From Streptomyces sclerotialus (GTDB lineage Bacteria; Actinomycetota; Actinomycetes; Streptomycetales; Streptomycetaceae), in the NCBI GenBank assembly GCA_000719105.1, contig JODX01000018.1:62001-126000 (forward strand): a stretch of DNA of 64,000 nucleotides. The letters run 5' to 3'. A program made the translations under genes and the position numbers. Below, piece after piece: positions 57,001-64,000 of the stretch. Below the pieces are notes generated by a model. The model did no database searches, had not been told where the DNA came from, and saw only the letters and a list, made by a program, of their open reading frames with translations. The stretch's first letter is position 1; each line of letters starts with the position of its first letter.

Positions 57001-57171
57001 TTACCAGCGGTACCAGCGCCCGCGTGTCCCTCCGGCGTTCGTACTCCGCACAAGGAACCCGAGCGCCCAGATCATCAGGACGACCAGGGCGATCCAGAAG
57101 AACGCCTTGACCGCGAATCCCAGACCGAAAAGAATCACGGCCAGAAGCAGAACGAGCAAAAGGGGAACCAT
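57001..57171 (-). CDS. Small hydrophobic membrane protein (lmo0937-like)
   Basis: A 56-residue protein translated by hand from the minus strand: MVPLLLVLLLAVILFGLGFA at the start, then VKAFFWIALVVLMIWALGFLV and a basic RGRWYRW end. It has two membrane segments. This matches the short hydrophobic proteins of the lmo0937 family that are common in Gram-positive stress regulons. Function unknown. AGGAGGTG lies 5 nt before ATG 57171. Codon use is atypical for this genome (several CTT, TTG, GTT, ATT), giving a local dip in G+C. Confidence 0.85.
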   Translation of the reverse strand: MVPLLLVLLLAVILFGLGFAVKAFFWIALVVLMIWALGFLVRSTNAGGTRGRWYRW

Positions 57172-57242
57172 GATGACACCTCCTGCTCTCCGTGTGACCC
57201 GAAATTCTTGAATCAGGCATCACCCAACGGTTTCACTCGGTC

Positions 57243-58058
57243 TCATTTACGGCACAGGATCTCCCCGTGCAGCACGGAGAACCAGCCGTCCTCCTGCCGC
57301 CCCCACTCCCGCCAGGCCCCGGACACCGCCCGCAGCTCCTCCGGGCTCGCATGGCCGCCCCCGGTGGCACGCTCCGCGTACGCGGACGCCAGCGTCCGGT
57401 CCGCCCACAGGCCGCTCCACCAGGCCCGCTCCTCGGCGGTGGAGAAGGTCCAGGTGCCGGACGTGGCCGTGATGTCGGTGAGACCGGCGGCGAGCGCCCA
57501 GGAGCGCAGCCGGCGCCCCGCGTCCGGCTCGCCGCCGTTCGCGCGGGCCACCCGCCGGTACAGGTCCAGCCAGTCGTCCAGGCCCGGCGTGAGCGGGAAC
57601 CAGGTCATCGCCTCGTAGTCCGAGTCCCGGGCCGCCACGAACCCGCCCGGTTTCGTCACCCGCGCCATCTCGCGCAGCGCCGCCACCGGGTCGCCCACGT
57701 GCTGGAGCACCTGATGGGCGTGGACCACGCAGAACGTGTCGTCGGGGTAGGGCAGCGCGTGCACGTCCGCGACCGCGAAGTCGACGTTGGCGACACCCCG
57801 TTCCGCGGCCGTGGCCCGTGCCTTCTCCAGCACGTCCGGGGCACGGTCGACACCGGTGACGTGCCCGTCCGGGACCAGTCCGGCCAGGTCCGCGGTGATG
57901 GTGCCCGGCCCGCAGCCGATGTCCAGGATTCTCATGTGGGGCTCGATCGAGCCGAGGAGGTACGCCGCCGAGTTGGCGGCCGTCCGCCAGGTGTGCGAGC
58001 GCAGCACCGACTCGTGGTGCCCATGCGTGTAGACGGCGGTCTCCCGCGCGTTCGACAT
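57243..58058 (-). CDS. Class I SAM-dependent methyltransferase
   Basis: A 271-residue UbiE/Methyltransf_11-type enzyme with motif I ILDIGCGPGTITADLA (residues about 44-59), GVDRAPDVLEKAR, ADVHALPYPDDTFCVVHAHQVLQHV and MARVTKPGGFVAARDSD. Acceptor unknown. It is separated from the next gene upstream by 138 bp and shares no operon partner. Confidence 0.88.
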   Translation of the reverse strand: MSNARETAVYTHGHHESVLRSHTWRTAANSAAYLLGSIEPHMRILDIGCGPGTITADLAGLVPDGHVTGVDRAPDVLEKARATAAERGVANVDFAVADVHALPYPDDTFCVVHAHQVLQHVGDPVAALREMARVTKPGGFVAARDSDYEAMTWFPLTPGLDDWLDLYRRVARANGGEPDAGRRLRSWALAAGLTDITATSGTWTFSTAEERAWWSGLWADRTLASAYAERATGGGHASPEELRAVSGAWREWGRQEDGWFSVLHGEILCRK

Positions 58059-58196
58059 GACCGATCCCCTCCTCGCGTACGGTCCCCGCGCAGCCGGACG
58101 CTCCGCGGGGCGACACCTGCACCGTACGCCGGCATGCCGAATAATGAGACCCGCGTCTTGCTATGTGGACATCGTGGGGAGCGGCACGGCTGCGGG

Positions 58197-59702
58197 TCAG
58201 CGCGGGGACAGCGGGCGGTACACCGTCAGCGCCTCGGGCAGCTTGCACAGGGTCAGGTCGCCCTCGATGTCCGTCACCTCGCCGTCGTACGCGAGGAGGG
58301 TGCCCGGCGCGATGCCCTCCACGTGGAGCCGCGGGACGCGCACCGCCGCATGGGCGGGGGAGCGGGTCAGCGGACCGGCCAGCGCCGCCGCCACCAGCCG
58401 GAGCGCCGGACGACGGCCGCCGTGCACCACGCGGACGTCGAGCAGCCCGTCCGCGAGGTCGAAACGGCGGCCCGGGGCGAAGCCCATGCGGTGGTACGCG
58501 CCGTTGCCGGCGAACAGCAGCCACAGCGGATGGGGCCGGCCCTGGAAGGTCGCCCGCAGCGGATGGCGGTCCGCGCGCAGCACGCGCACCGCGCCGAGCA
58601 CACCGGCCGGCCACCCGCCGATCCGCCCCGCCCAGTGCTCCCGCTCGCGCACCAGCTCCGGATAGACGCCCAGGCTGCACGTGTTGAGGAAGACGCCCTC
58701 CTTGGCGCCCGCACCGGAGCCCGCCGTGAACCGTCCCACGTCCACCCGGACGGCGTCGCCCTCCCGTACGGCGCGGCCGAGGGTCCGCGCGTCCTCGATG
58801 CCGAGGTCGTGGGCGAAGTGGTTGAGCGTGCCGCCGGGCAGGACGGCGAGGGGCAGGCCGTGGCGCAGGGCCGTGCCCGCCGCCGCGTTCACCGTGCCGT
58901 CGCCGCCGCACACACCCAGCACACGCGCGCGGGCGGCGGCCTTCTCCAACTCGTCCGGCACGTCCTCCGGCTCGCACTCCACGGTCTCGGCGAGCGGCAG
59001 CACCTCCTGCAGGGCGCGGACGCGGTCGGCGGTGCCCCCAGCCCGGTTGGCCACCACGACGAGTCCGTCCCCGTCGCGCAGCGCGGGCGCCTCGGCCCGC
59101 GGGCGTCCGGGAGGCGGAAGCTGGTCGCGGGTCGGCACCATGCCGCGTACGGCGTAGGCGGCGCCCATGCCGAGGGTCGCGCCCACGAGGACGTCGCTCG
59201 GGTAGTGCACCCCGGTGTACACGCGCGAGAGGACCACCGCGGCGGCCAGCGGCGCGACCGCGGCCCCCAGGGTGCGGGACTCCAGGGCGACCCCGGCCGC
59301 GAAGGCCGCCGCCGACGCGGAGTGGCCCGACGGGAACGAGGTGGTGATCGGCTGCCGCTTCAGCTGCCGCACCAGGGGAACCTGGTCCAGGACCGGGCGC
59401 GGCCGCCGTATCGAGCGCTTGCCCAGGGTGTTGATGGTGGCCGAGGCGAGGGTGAGCGAGGCCAGGCCCCGGGCGGCGGCCCGGCGGGCCCGCGGGCTGC
59501 GGGTCGCGGCGAGACCGGCCGCCACGGCGAACCAGAGCTTGCCGTGGTTGGCGGCGCGGGTCAGCCGGGGGAGCACATGGTCGCCGCCCGGCCAGTGGCG
59601 GGTGGCCACCGCCTCGAACAGACGGCAGTCCAGGGCGAGGAATCGATCCCTGAGGACGTGGTGGCCCGGCGGGCGGACGGTGAGGTCGACGTCTGGGGTC
59701 AT
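58197..59702 (-). CDS. PAP2 phosphatase/diacylglycerol kinase fusion protein
   Basis: A 501-residue fusion. Residues about 20-190 are a PAP2 phosphatase with all three motifs (KRSIRRPRP, TTSFPSGHSAS, SRVYTGVHYPSD) and membrane helices. Residues 195-500 are a diacylglycerol/lipid-kinase domain with VCGGDGTVNAAAG and LPGGTLNHFAHDLG. It could interconvert phosphatidate-type lipids at the membrane. The combination is known in actinobacteria. ATG at 59702 is divergent from the ABC-F gene. A GGGTAC lies just upstream but lacks a -35 match. Confidence 0.9.
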   Translation of the reverse strand: MTPDVDLTVRPPGHHVLRDRFLALDCRLFEAVATRHWPGGDHVLPRLTRAANHGKLWFAVAAGLAATRSPRARRAAARGLASLTLASATINTLGKRSIRRPRPVLDQVPLVRQLKRQPITTSFPSGHSASAAAFAAGVALESRTLGAAVAPLAAAVVLSRVYTGVHYPSDVLVGATLGMGAAYAVRGMVPTRDQLPPPGRPRAEAPALRDGDGLVVVANRAGGTADRVRALQEVLPLAETVECEPEDVPDELEKAAARARVLGVCGGDGTVNAAAGTALRHGLPLAVLPGGTLNHFAHDLGIEDARTLGRAVREGDAVRVDVGRFTAGSGAGAKEGVFLNTCSLGVYPELVREREHWAGRIGGWPAGVLGAVRVLRADRHPLRATFQGRPHPLWLLFAGNGAYHRMGFAPGRRFDLADGLLDVRVVHGGRRPALRLVAAALAGPLTRSPAHAAVRVPRLHVEGIAPGTLLAYDGEVTDIEGDLTLCKLPEALTVYRPLSPR

Positions 59703-59790
59703 GGAGCACTGGTACCCCGCGGTAGCCGATTCCTGCCAGGGGCGGGACCCGTCCGGGCGCGTCCCCGGCGGCCCCGGCCCGCAAAACGAT

Positions 59791-59820
59791 TTGCCGTGCG
59801 GCACCGGACGTCCGGACAAT
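59791..59820 (+). promoter_or_regulatory. Promoter of the ABC-F gene
   Basis: TTGCCG (59791-59796), 18 bp, GACAAT (59815-59820), 8 nt before the ATG; no RBS is present, so the transcript is probably leaderless or nearly so. Confidence 0.5.
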
Positions 59821-59828
59821 GCGTGCCC

Positions 59829-61481
59829 ATGGGACATCTGGAAGCCGCGCACCTCGAGTACCACCTCCCCGACGGGAGGACGCTGCTCGGCGACGTGTCC
59901 TTCCGGGTGGGGGAGGGCAGCGTCGTCGCCCTCGTCGGACCCAACGGCGCCGGGAAGACCACCCTGCTGCGGCTGCTCTCGGGGGAGCTGAAACCGCACG
60001 GCGGGACCGTCACCGTCAGCGGCGGGCTCGGCGTGATGCGTCAGTTCGTGGGGTCCGTGCGGGACGAGACGACCGTGCGGGACCTGCTCGTGTCCGTGGC
60101 GCCGCCCCGCATCAGGGAGGCGGCCCGGGCCGTCGACGCCGCCGAGCACGCCGTCATGACCTCCCCCAGTGCCTCAAGGGCCTGGGAGGTGCCCCCATCC
60201 GACGAGGCGGCCCAGATGCGGTACGCGCAGGCCCTCGCCGACTGGGCGGAGGCGCGCGGCTACGAGGCCGAGACGCTGTGGGACGTGTGCACCACGGCCG
60301 CGCTCGGGGTGCCGTACGAGAAGGCGCAGTGGCGGCAGGTGCGGACGCTCTCCGGCGGCGAGCAGAAGCGGCTCGTGCTGGAGGCCCTGCTGCGCGGCGC
60401 CGACGAGGTGCTGCTCCTCGACGAGCCCGACAACTACCTCGACGTCCCCGGAAAGCGCTGGCTGGAGGAGCGGCTCGCGGAGACCCGCAAGACCGTGCTG
60501 TTCGTCTCCCACGACCGGGAGCTGCTGGCGCGTGCCGCCGAGCGGATCGTCAGCGTGGAACCGGGCCCGGCGGGCGCGGACGCCTGGGTGCACGGCGGCG
60601 GTTTCGCCACCTACCACGAGGCCCGGCGGGAACGCTTCGCGCGCTTCGAGGAGCTGCGGCGCCGCTGGGACGAGAAGCACGCCCAGCTCAAGAAGCTCGT
60701 GCTGAACCTGCGGCAGGCGGCCTCGGTCAGCCACGAGATGGCGTCCCGCTACCACGCCGCGCAGACCCGGCTGCGCAAGTTCGAGGAGGCGGGGCCGCCG
60801 CCGGAGCCGCCGCGCGAGCAGGACATCACGATGCGGCTCAAGGGCGGCCGCACCGGCGTACGGGCGGTCACCTGCGCCGGGCTGGAGCTCACCGGCCTGA
60901 TGAAGCCCTTCGACCTGGAGGTCTTCTACGGCGAGCGCGTCGCCGTGCTCGGTTCCAACGGCTCCGGCAAGTCGCACTTCCTGCGGCTGCTCGCGGGCGA
61001 GGACGTGGCCCACACCGGGCAGTGGAAGCTCGGGGCGCGCGTGGTGCCCGGGCACTTCGCCCAGACCCACGCCCATCCCGAGCTGGAGGGCCGCACCTTG
61101 CTCGACATCCTGTGGAAGGAGCACGCCCAGGACCGCGGCGCTGCCATGTCCCGGCTTCGGCGGTACGAGCTCACGGGCCAGGCCGAGCAGGCCTTCGACC
61201 GGCTCTCGGGCGGCCAGCAGGCCCGCTTCCAGATCCTGCTCCTCGAGCTCCAGGGCGTGACCGCGCTGCTGCTGGACGAGCCGACGGACAACCTCGACCT
61301 GGAGTCGGCCGAAGCGCTCCAGGAGGGGCTGGAGGCCTTCGACGGGACGGTCCTCGCGGTCACGCACGACCGCTGGTTCGCCCGCTCCTTCGACCGCTTC
61401 CTGGTCTTCGGTTCCGACGGCCGCGTACGGGAGACGGCGGAGCCGGTGTGGGACGAGCGGCGGGTGGAGCGGGCCCGGTAG
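59829..61481 (+). CDS. ABC-F family ATPase (ribosome-acting), with in-frame insert
   Basis: A 550-residue protein with two ABC modules and no membrane domain. Module 1 has GPNGAGKTT, LSGGEQKRLVLEALL and LLLDEPDNYLD. Module 2 has GSNGSGKSH (His for the usual Thr/Ser at the Walker A end), LSGGQQARFQILLLEL and LLLDEPTDNLD. The linker (residues about 240-300) is helical and charged. ABC-F proteins bind the ribosomal E site and some give antibiotic resistance. Residues about 111-124 (MTSPSASRAWEVPPS) look like an insertion absent from relatives and are encoded by a palindromic repeat. Confidence 0.9.
   Translation: MGHLEAAHLEYHLPDGRTLLGDVSFRVGEGSVVALVGPNGAGKTTLLRLLSGELKPHGGTVTVSGGLGVMRQFVGSVRDETTVRDLLVSVAPPRIREAARAVDAAEHAVMTSPSASRAWEVPPSDEAAQMRYAQALADWAEARGYEAETLWDVCTTAALGVPYEKAQWRQVRTLSGGEQKRLVLEALLRGADEVLLLDEPDNYLDVPGKRWLEERLAETRKTVLFVSHDRELLARAAERIVSVEPGPAGADAWVHGGGFATYHEARRERFARFEELRRRWDEKHAQLKKLVLNLRQAASVSHEMASRYHAAQTRLRKFEEAGPPPEPPREQDITMRLKGGRTGVRAVTCAGLELTGLMKPFDLEVFYGERVAVLGSNGSGKSHFLRLLAGEDVAHTGQWKLGARVVPGHFAQTHAHPELEGRTLLDILWKEHAQDRGAAMSRLRRYELTGQAEQAFDRLSGGQQARFQILLLELQGVTALLLDEPTDNLDLESAEALQEGLEAFDGTVLAVTHDRWFARSFDRFLVFGSDGRVRETAEPVWDERRVERAR
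60160..60196. repeat. REP-like palindrome inserted in the ABC-F gene
   Basis: ACCTCCC (60160-60166) pairs with GGGAGGT (60184-60190) and CCCAG (60165-60169) with CTGGG (60182-60186), followed by GCCCCC. This style of C-rich palindrome resembles short interspersed elements common between Streptomyces genes. Here it is in frame inside a coding sequence. Confidence 0.55.
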
Positions 61482-61485
61482 GACC

Positions 61486-61518
61486 CCCCGCCCGGCAGGG
61501 CCACCCCGCCCGGCAGGG
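61486..61518. repeat. Tandem 15-bp repeat after the ABC-F gene
   Basis: CCCCGCCCGGCAGGG occurs at 61486-61500 and 61504-61518 (18-bp period), between the convergent ABC-F and Rv2629-like genes; it may help termination. Confidence 0.6.
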
Positions 61519-61534
61519 GCGGGCAGGCCGCGGC

Positions 61535-62644
61535 TCACTTCCAGCGCAGCAGTGCGCCCACGCCGCCCACCGGAGCGTCGCCGTCCCCGGCCGGGGTCAC
61601 CGAGATCGCCGGGGCGCCCGTCACCACGGCCGCGCGCAGCAGGGCGTCGTCCGCGCGGGCCGGCCACGCCTCCCGTTCGCCGATGGCCTGGAGTTCGGTG
61701 CGCCGCACCGCGAGCTGGTCCGGGTTCTCGCCCACCCACACCTCGCGCTGGGCGTCCGGGCCGTCCGGGCGGATCAGCAGTTCGTCGATGCGGTGCTCAC
61801 GGGCGGCCTCGATCACCGCCGGCACGCCCTCCACCGCCCTGGCGCGTCCGTCGGGGCCGGGCTCCCGCGCGGCCAGGAACCGGCCCAGATCGTCCTCGGC
61901 CCGATGCCGCACGTGCTCGGCGCGGATGCGCTCCACCTCGCCGTCCAGCAGCCTGCTGCCGGCGCCGTGCTCGGTCTCCATCACGTGGTCCTGCAGATGC
62001 TTCGGCAGCCGCTCGTGCACCGCCCGCCGCTCCCGGGCGTCCCCGACCAGGATCACCAGATCGGCGCGGGTCTCCTCCTGGCACGCGACGAGCGCGTCGG
62101 CGACCTCTCCCGCGTTGTGCTCCCAGGTGTTCTCCACCCGGAGCTGGAAGTGCCGCTCCGACCACTCGGCCGAGCTCGTGCGGTGCAGCGGCCACTGCCG
62201 GCCGGTGACCGTGCCCGCGTCCTGGCTGCCCACCGCGCTGCGCAGCTCGAGGTCCGCACCCCGCCGGTCGACGTACGCCACCAGGCACAGCGGGTCCTCG
62301 CCCGCCAGCTCCAGCAGCGGGGCGGTGTGCGGCAGCGATGCCCAGTGGGCGGTGCTGCCGGCCATCGGGCGCCGGGCCAGCGGTGGATCGAGCATCACCT
62401 CGCCGTCGCGGGCGAACAGCACGCGCCCGTGCGGTTCGGTGGAGTGCCGCAGGCCGTGCACCGCGTCACGCACGGCCCGGCAGGTGGCCTCGTCCGCGCC
62501 CTGATCGGCGAGCTGCCGGGCCATGGCCTCGGCCGTCAGCTCCCGCTCGCGGACCATGTTCTCCGTGTGCCGGGAGAGGTCGACGTACACGGAGGCCCAG
62601 GGCCCCGGCTGTTCGTACAGTGGGTCGAGAAAGGCGAGATCCAT
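61535..62644 (-). CDS. Rv2629-like ribosome factor (bacterial eRF1/Pelota-related, baeRF family)
   Basis: A 369-residue protein of the actinobacterial Rv2629/baeRF group, related to archaeal and eukaryotic release factor and Pelota folds (LDPLYEQPGPWASVYVDLSRHTENMVRERELTA; LVILVGDARERRAVHERLPKHLQDHVMETEHG; LLIRPDGPDAQREVWVGENPD). Rv2629 and the related Balon protein have been linked to ribosome hibernation. Others in the group are called peptidyl-tRNA hydrolases (Vms1-like). The ATG at 62644 follows GGAGGGAG by 3-4 nt. A sigma-B-type promoter 42 bp upstream suggests induction under stress. Confidence 0.85.
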   Translation of the reverse strand: MDLAFLDPLYEQPGPWASVYVDLSRHTENMVRERELTAEAMARQLADQGADEATCRAVRDAVHGLRHSTEPHGRVLFARDGEVMLDPPLARRPMAGSTAHWASLPHTAPLLELAGEDPLCLVAYVDRRGADLELRSAVGSQDAGTVTGRQWPLHRTSSAEWSERHFQLRVENTWEHNAGEVADALVACQEETRADLVILVGDARERRAVHERLPKHLQDHVMETEHGAGSRLLDGEVERIRAEHVRHRAEDDLGRFLAAREPGPDGRARAVEGVPAVIEAAREHRIDELLIRPDGPDAQREVWVGENPDQLAVRRTELQAIGEREAWPARADDALLRAAVVTGAPAISVTPAGDGDAPVGGVGALLRWK

Positions 62645-62666
62645 GGCTCCCTCCAGGAGGCCGCTC

Positions 62667-62690
62667 GGGTAACGCTTGCCGGGCGGGTAC
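62667..62690 (+). promoter_or_regulatory. Sigma-B-type promoter of the DUF6158 gene
   Basis: GGGT (62667-62670), 14 bp, GGGTAC (62685-62690), an exact match to GNNT-N14-16-GGGTAY, about 40 bp before the ATG at 62730. Confidence 0.65.
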
Positions 62691-62711
62691 CCGGACGGCA
62701 TGAAGGAACAC
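62687..62711 (-). promoter_or_regulatory. Sigma-B-type promoter of the Rv2629-like gene
   Basis: On the minus strand GTGT (62711-62708), 15 bp, GGGTAC (62692-62687). It shares the GGGTACCC palindrome with the opposite promoter. Confidence 0.65.
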
Positions 62712-62729
62712 GACGAGCGGGGTACCACC

Positions 62730-62963
62730 ATGACCGGAGTCGATCCCCGTCAGCTGGACGACCAGCAGCTGATGAAGGAGCTGGAGACGATCCACCGCAC
62801 ACGGCACGACACACTTCTGCACGGCTCGAACGACGCGCTGCGCGTGCACAACGACCGCATGGCGGAGCTGGAGGGCGAGTACCTCCGCCGCAACCCGCGC
62901 CGCGTCGTGGCGGCGGGCCGCACGCGTGAGGGCGCGCGGGAACGGGACGCAGGGGAGCCCTGA
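62730..62963 (+). CDS. Small conserved DUF6158-type protein
   Basis: A 77-residue helical, charged protein (DPRQLDDQQLMKELETIHRTRHDTLLHGSNDALRVHNDRMAELEGEYLRRNP). This is a conserved small streptomycete family without known function. ATG at 62730 has GCGGGG 7 nt upstream; an in-frame ATG at 62700 would sit too near the promoter and has no RBS. Confidence 0.82.
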   Translation: MTGVDPRQLDDQQLMKELETIHRTRHDTLLHGSNDALRVHNDRMAELEGEYLRRNPRRVVAAGRTREGARERDAGEP

Positions 62964-62978
62964 TCCGTCGGGGTCCCG

Positions 62979-63081
62979 CGGACGGCGGGAGGCCCTCGGA
63001 CGGACGGCGGGGGCCGCTCGGACGGCGGGAGGCCCTCGGACGGACGGGCCGCGCACGGCGAACGGGCCGCGCACGACGAAC
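62979..63081. repeat. Two sets of tandem repeats
   Basis: A 29-bp sequence is repeated exactly at 62979-63007 and 63019-63047 (40-bp period). An 18-bp unit then occurs at 63046-63063 and 63064-63081 with one mismatch. Both lie between the DUF6158 and DJ-1 genes. Confidence 0.8.
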
Positions 63082-63128
63082 GGCCGCCGCGAGGGAACCG
63101 GTTCTGCACCGGTCCTTCGCGACGGCCG
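63081..63128. terminator. Bidirectional terminator-like hairpin
   Basis: 63081-63101 pairs with 63109-63128 over about 18 bp with two mismatches and one bulge, 7-nt loop, between convergent genes. Confidence 0.7.
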
Positions 63129-63189
63129 TGAGCCGGCGCGGCCGTGACTCCGTGCGGCTCGCCCAGGGGCCCGCGGACCCCGGGGCCTC

Positions 63190-63744
63190 TCAGGTGTCCC
63201 GGCGGTCGGTCTCCTTGGAGAACACGTCCAGCAGCGCCTCGCAGAACGCCTTCAGGTCGTCCGGCTTGCGGCTGGTGACCAGCTTGTTGGGGCCGTGGTC
63301 GCAGATCTTCACCTGCTCGTCCACCCACTCCGCACCCGCGTTGCGCAGGTCCGTCCGCAGACTCGGCCAGGAGGTCAGCACCCGGCCGCGTACGACGTCC
63401 GCCTCGACCAGCGTCCAGGGGGCGTGGCAGATCGCCGCCACGGGACGTCCCTGGTCGAAGAAGTCGCGGACGAACGACACGGCCTTCTCGTCCGTGCGCA
63501 GGAAGTCCGGATTGGCCACGCCGCCCGGCAGCACGAGCCCGTCGAAGCCGTCGGCGGACGCCTCCGCCACCGTCCGGTCCACGGGGAACGTGTCCGCCTT
63601 GTCCAGATGGTTGAACCCCTGCACCTCACCGGACTGCGTCGACACGAGCACCGCTTCGTGGCCCGCGCCGGTCACCGCCTGCCACGGCTCGGTCAGCTCG
63701 ACCTGTTCGACGCCCTCGGGCGCGGTCAGAAACGCGATACGCAT
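63190..63744 (-). CDS. DJ-1/PfpI family protein
   Basis: A 184-residue DJ-1/PfpI protein. The nucleophile is Cys106 in AAICHAPW at the nucleophile elbow, with GLVLPGGVANPDFLR preceding it. It resembles the YraA/PfpI-type stress proteins (cysteine hydrolase, glyoxalase or chaperone activities have been claimed). GGAAGGAGAG lies 8 nt before ATG 63744. Confidence 0.9.
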   Translation of the reverse strand: MRIAFLTAPEGVEQVELTEPWQAVTGAGHEAVLVSTQSGEVQGFNHLDKADTFPVDRTVAEASADGFDGLVLPGGVANPDFLRTDEKAVSFVRDFFDQGRPVAAICHAPWTLVEADVVRGRVLTSWPSLRTDLRNAGAEWVDEQVKICDHGPNKLVTSRKPDDLKAFCEALLDVFSKETDRRDT

Positions 63745-63872
63745 GACTTCCACTCTCCTTCCCTCGCGCGCGGACGGCCCCGGCCTATCGGGAGCGGGCC
63801 CTCCTGGCGCTTTCTCTCTTTCCCCGCCGTACTGCTCGCCGCCCGGGACCGGCCCCCACCTCGACGGCGGCG

Positions 63873-64000
63873 TCATGCGGGAGTCCCGCCCGGCCAGCCG
63901 TCCGGGCCGGCCCGGCTGATGTCGGCGAGCGCCGATCCCGGGTCCTCCGCCAGGGCCAGGTCGCCGAGGCTGACCATGCCGACCGGGTGACCGTTCTCGA
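63873..64000 (-). CDS. CBS-domain protein, 5' truncated by window edge
   Basis: The last 42 codons of a minus-strand gene: ENGHPVGMVSLGDLALAEDPGSA and then a Gly/Pro-rich end GWPGGTPA. GHPVGMVSLGDLA is the final strand-helix of a CBS motif, so the gene probably encodes a CBS-domain (ligand-binding) protein. The rest is outside the window. It ends 128 bp upstream of the DJ-1 start. Confidence 0.65.
   Translation of the reverse strand, partial: ENGHPVGMVSLGDLALAEDPGSALADISRAGPDGWPGGTPA

Noticed and set aside
59712-59717. GGGTAC upstream of the PAP2/kinase gene as another sigma-B promoter
   Set aside because: No GNNT at 14-16 bp upstream on the minus strand.
57267-59828. N-terminal extension of the ABC-F frame back to 57267
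   Set aside because: The extension is antisense to the methyltransferase and PAP2/kinase genes; a promoter and ABC homology begin at 59791-59829.

Overview
The window is about 73% G+C, with strong third-position G/C bias, many GTG starts, ATGA/GTGA gene overlaps and I-shaped terminators. Its gene content (gvpOAFGYZJLSK, a ccr-centred ethylmalonyl-CoA block, pssA-psd, TipA-type MerR, a TTA-containing regulator) points to a Streptomyces chromosome. From memory the gene order resembles the S. coelicolor region around SCO6464 to SCO6510. No rRNA, tRNA, CRISPR array, insertion sequence or integrase was seen.

Layout. 0-2.6 kb: end of an NmrA-type gene, then a TipA-like MerR regulator overlapping a macrolide-type glycosyltransferase. 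2.6-8.0 kb: sirtuin, Nudix hydrolase, a very unusual 910-residue protein joining a polytopic membrane domain, a squalene/phytoene-synthase domain and a cis-prenyltransferase domain, and an ADP-ribosylglycohydrolase. 8.2-15.7 kb: glycerate kinase, a PucR/CdaR-type regulator and a five-gene branched-chain-amino-acid-type ABC transporter operon. 15.8-17.3 kb: phosphatidylserine synthase and decarboxylase. 17.5-26.7 kb: ethylmalonyl-CoA pathway genes ccr-ecm-mcl-mch-mcd, a TetR regulator and an internally duplicated 3-hydroxyacyl-CoA dehydrogenase. Together these turn acetyl-CoA-derived C4 units into glyoxylate and propionyl-CoA.

27-37 kb: HEAT-repeat protein, GNAT, secreted TAP-type peptidase, an Rv2578c-type radical SAM gene behind LexA-like boxes, an SRPBCC protein, an MFS exporter with three extra beta-sandwich repeats, and a large PAS/GAF/PP2C/ATPase regulator with a single TTA codon. 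37-43.3 kb: a methyltransferase, then four tightly packed peptidase genes (M55, M20, S9, S66) that look like a peptide or cell-wall-fragment salvage unit.

43.4-64 kb: a stress island. Three divergent gene pairs (hemerythrin/holin-like, LLM oxidoreductase/NDH-2, Rv2629-like ribosome factor/DUF6158) each have back-to-back promoters resembling the streptomycete sigma-B type (GNNT, 14-16 nt, GGGTAY). Between them lie NDH-2, transketolase, a LigD-type polymerase and the ten-gene gas-vesicle cluster. After that come a 56-residue hydrophobic protein, a methyltransferase, a PAP2/diacylglycerol-kinase fusion, an ABC-F ATPase carrying an in-frame palindromic insert, a DJ-1/PfpI protein and the end of a CBS-domain gene cut by the window edge.
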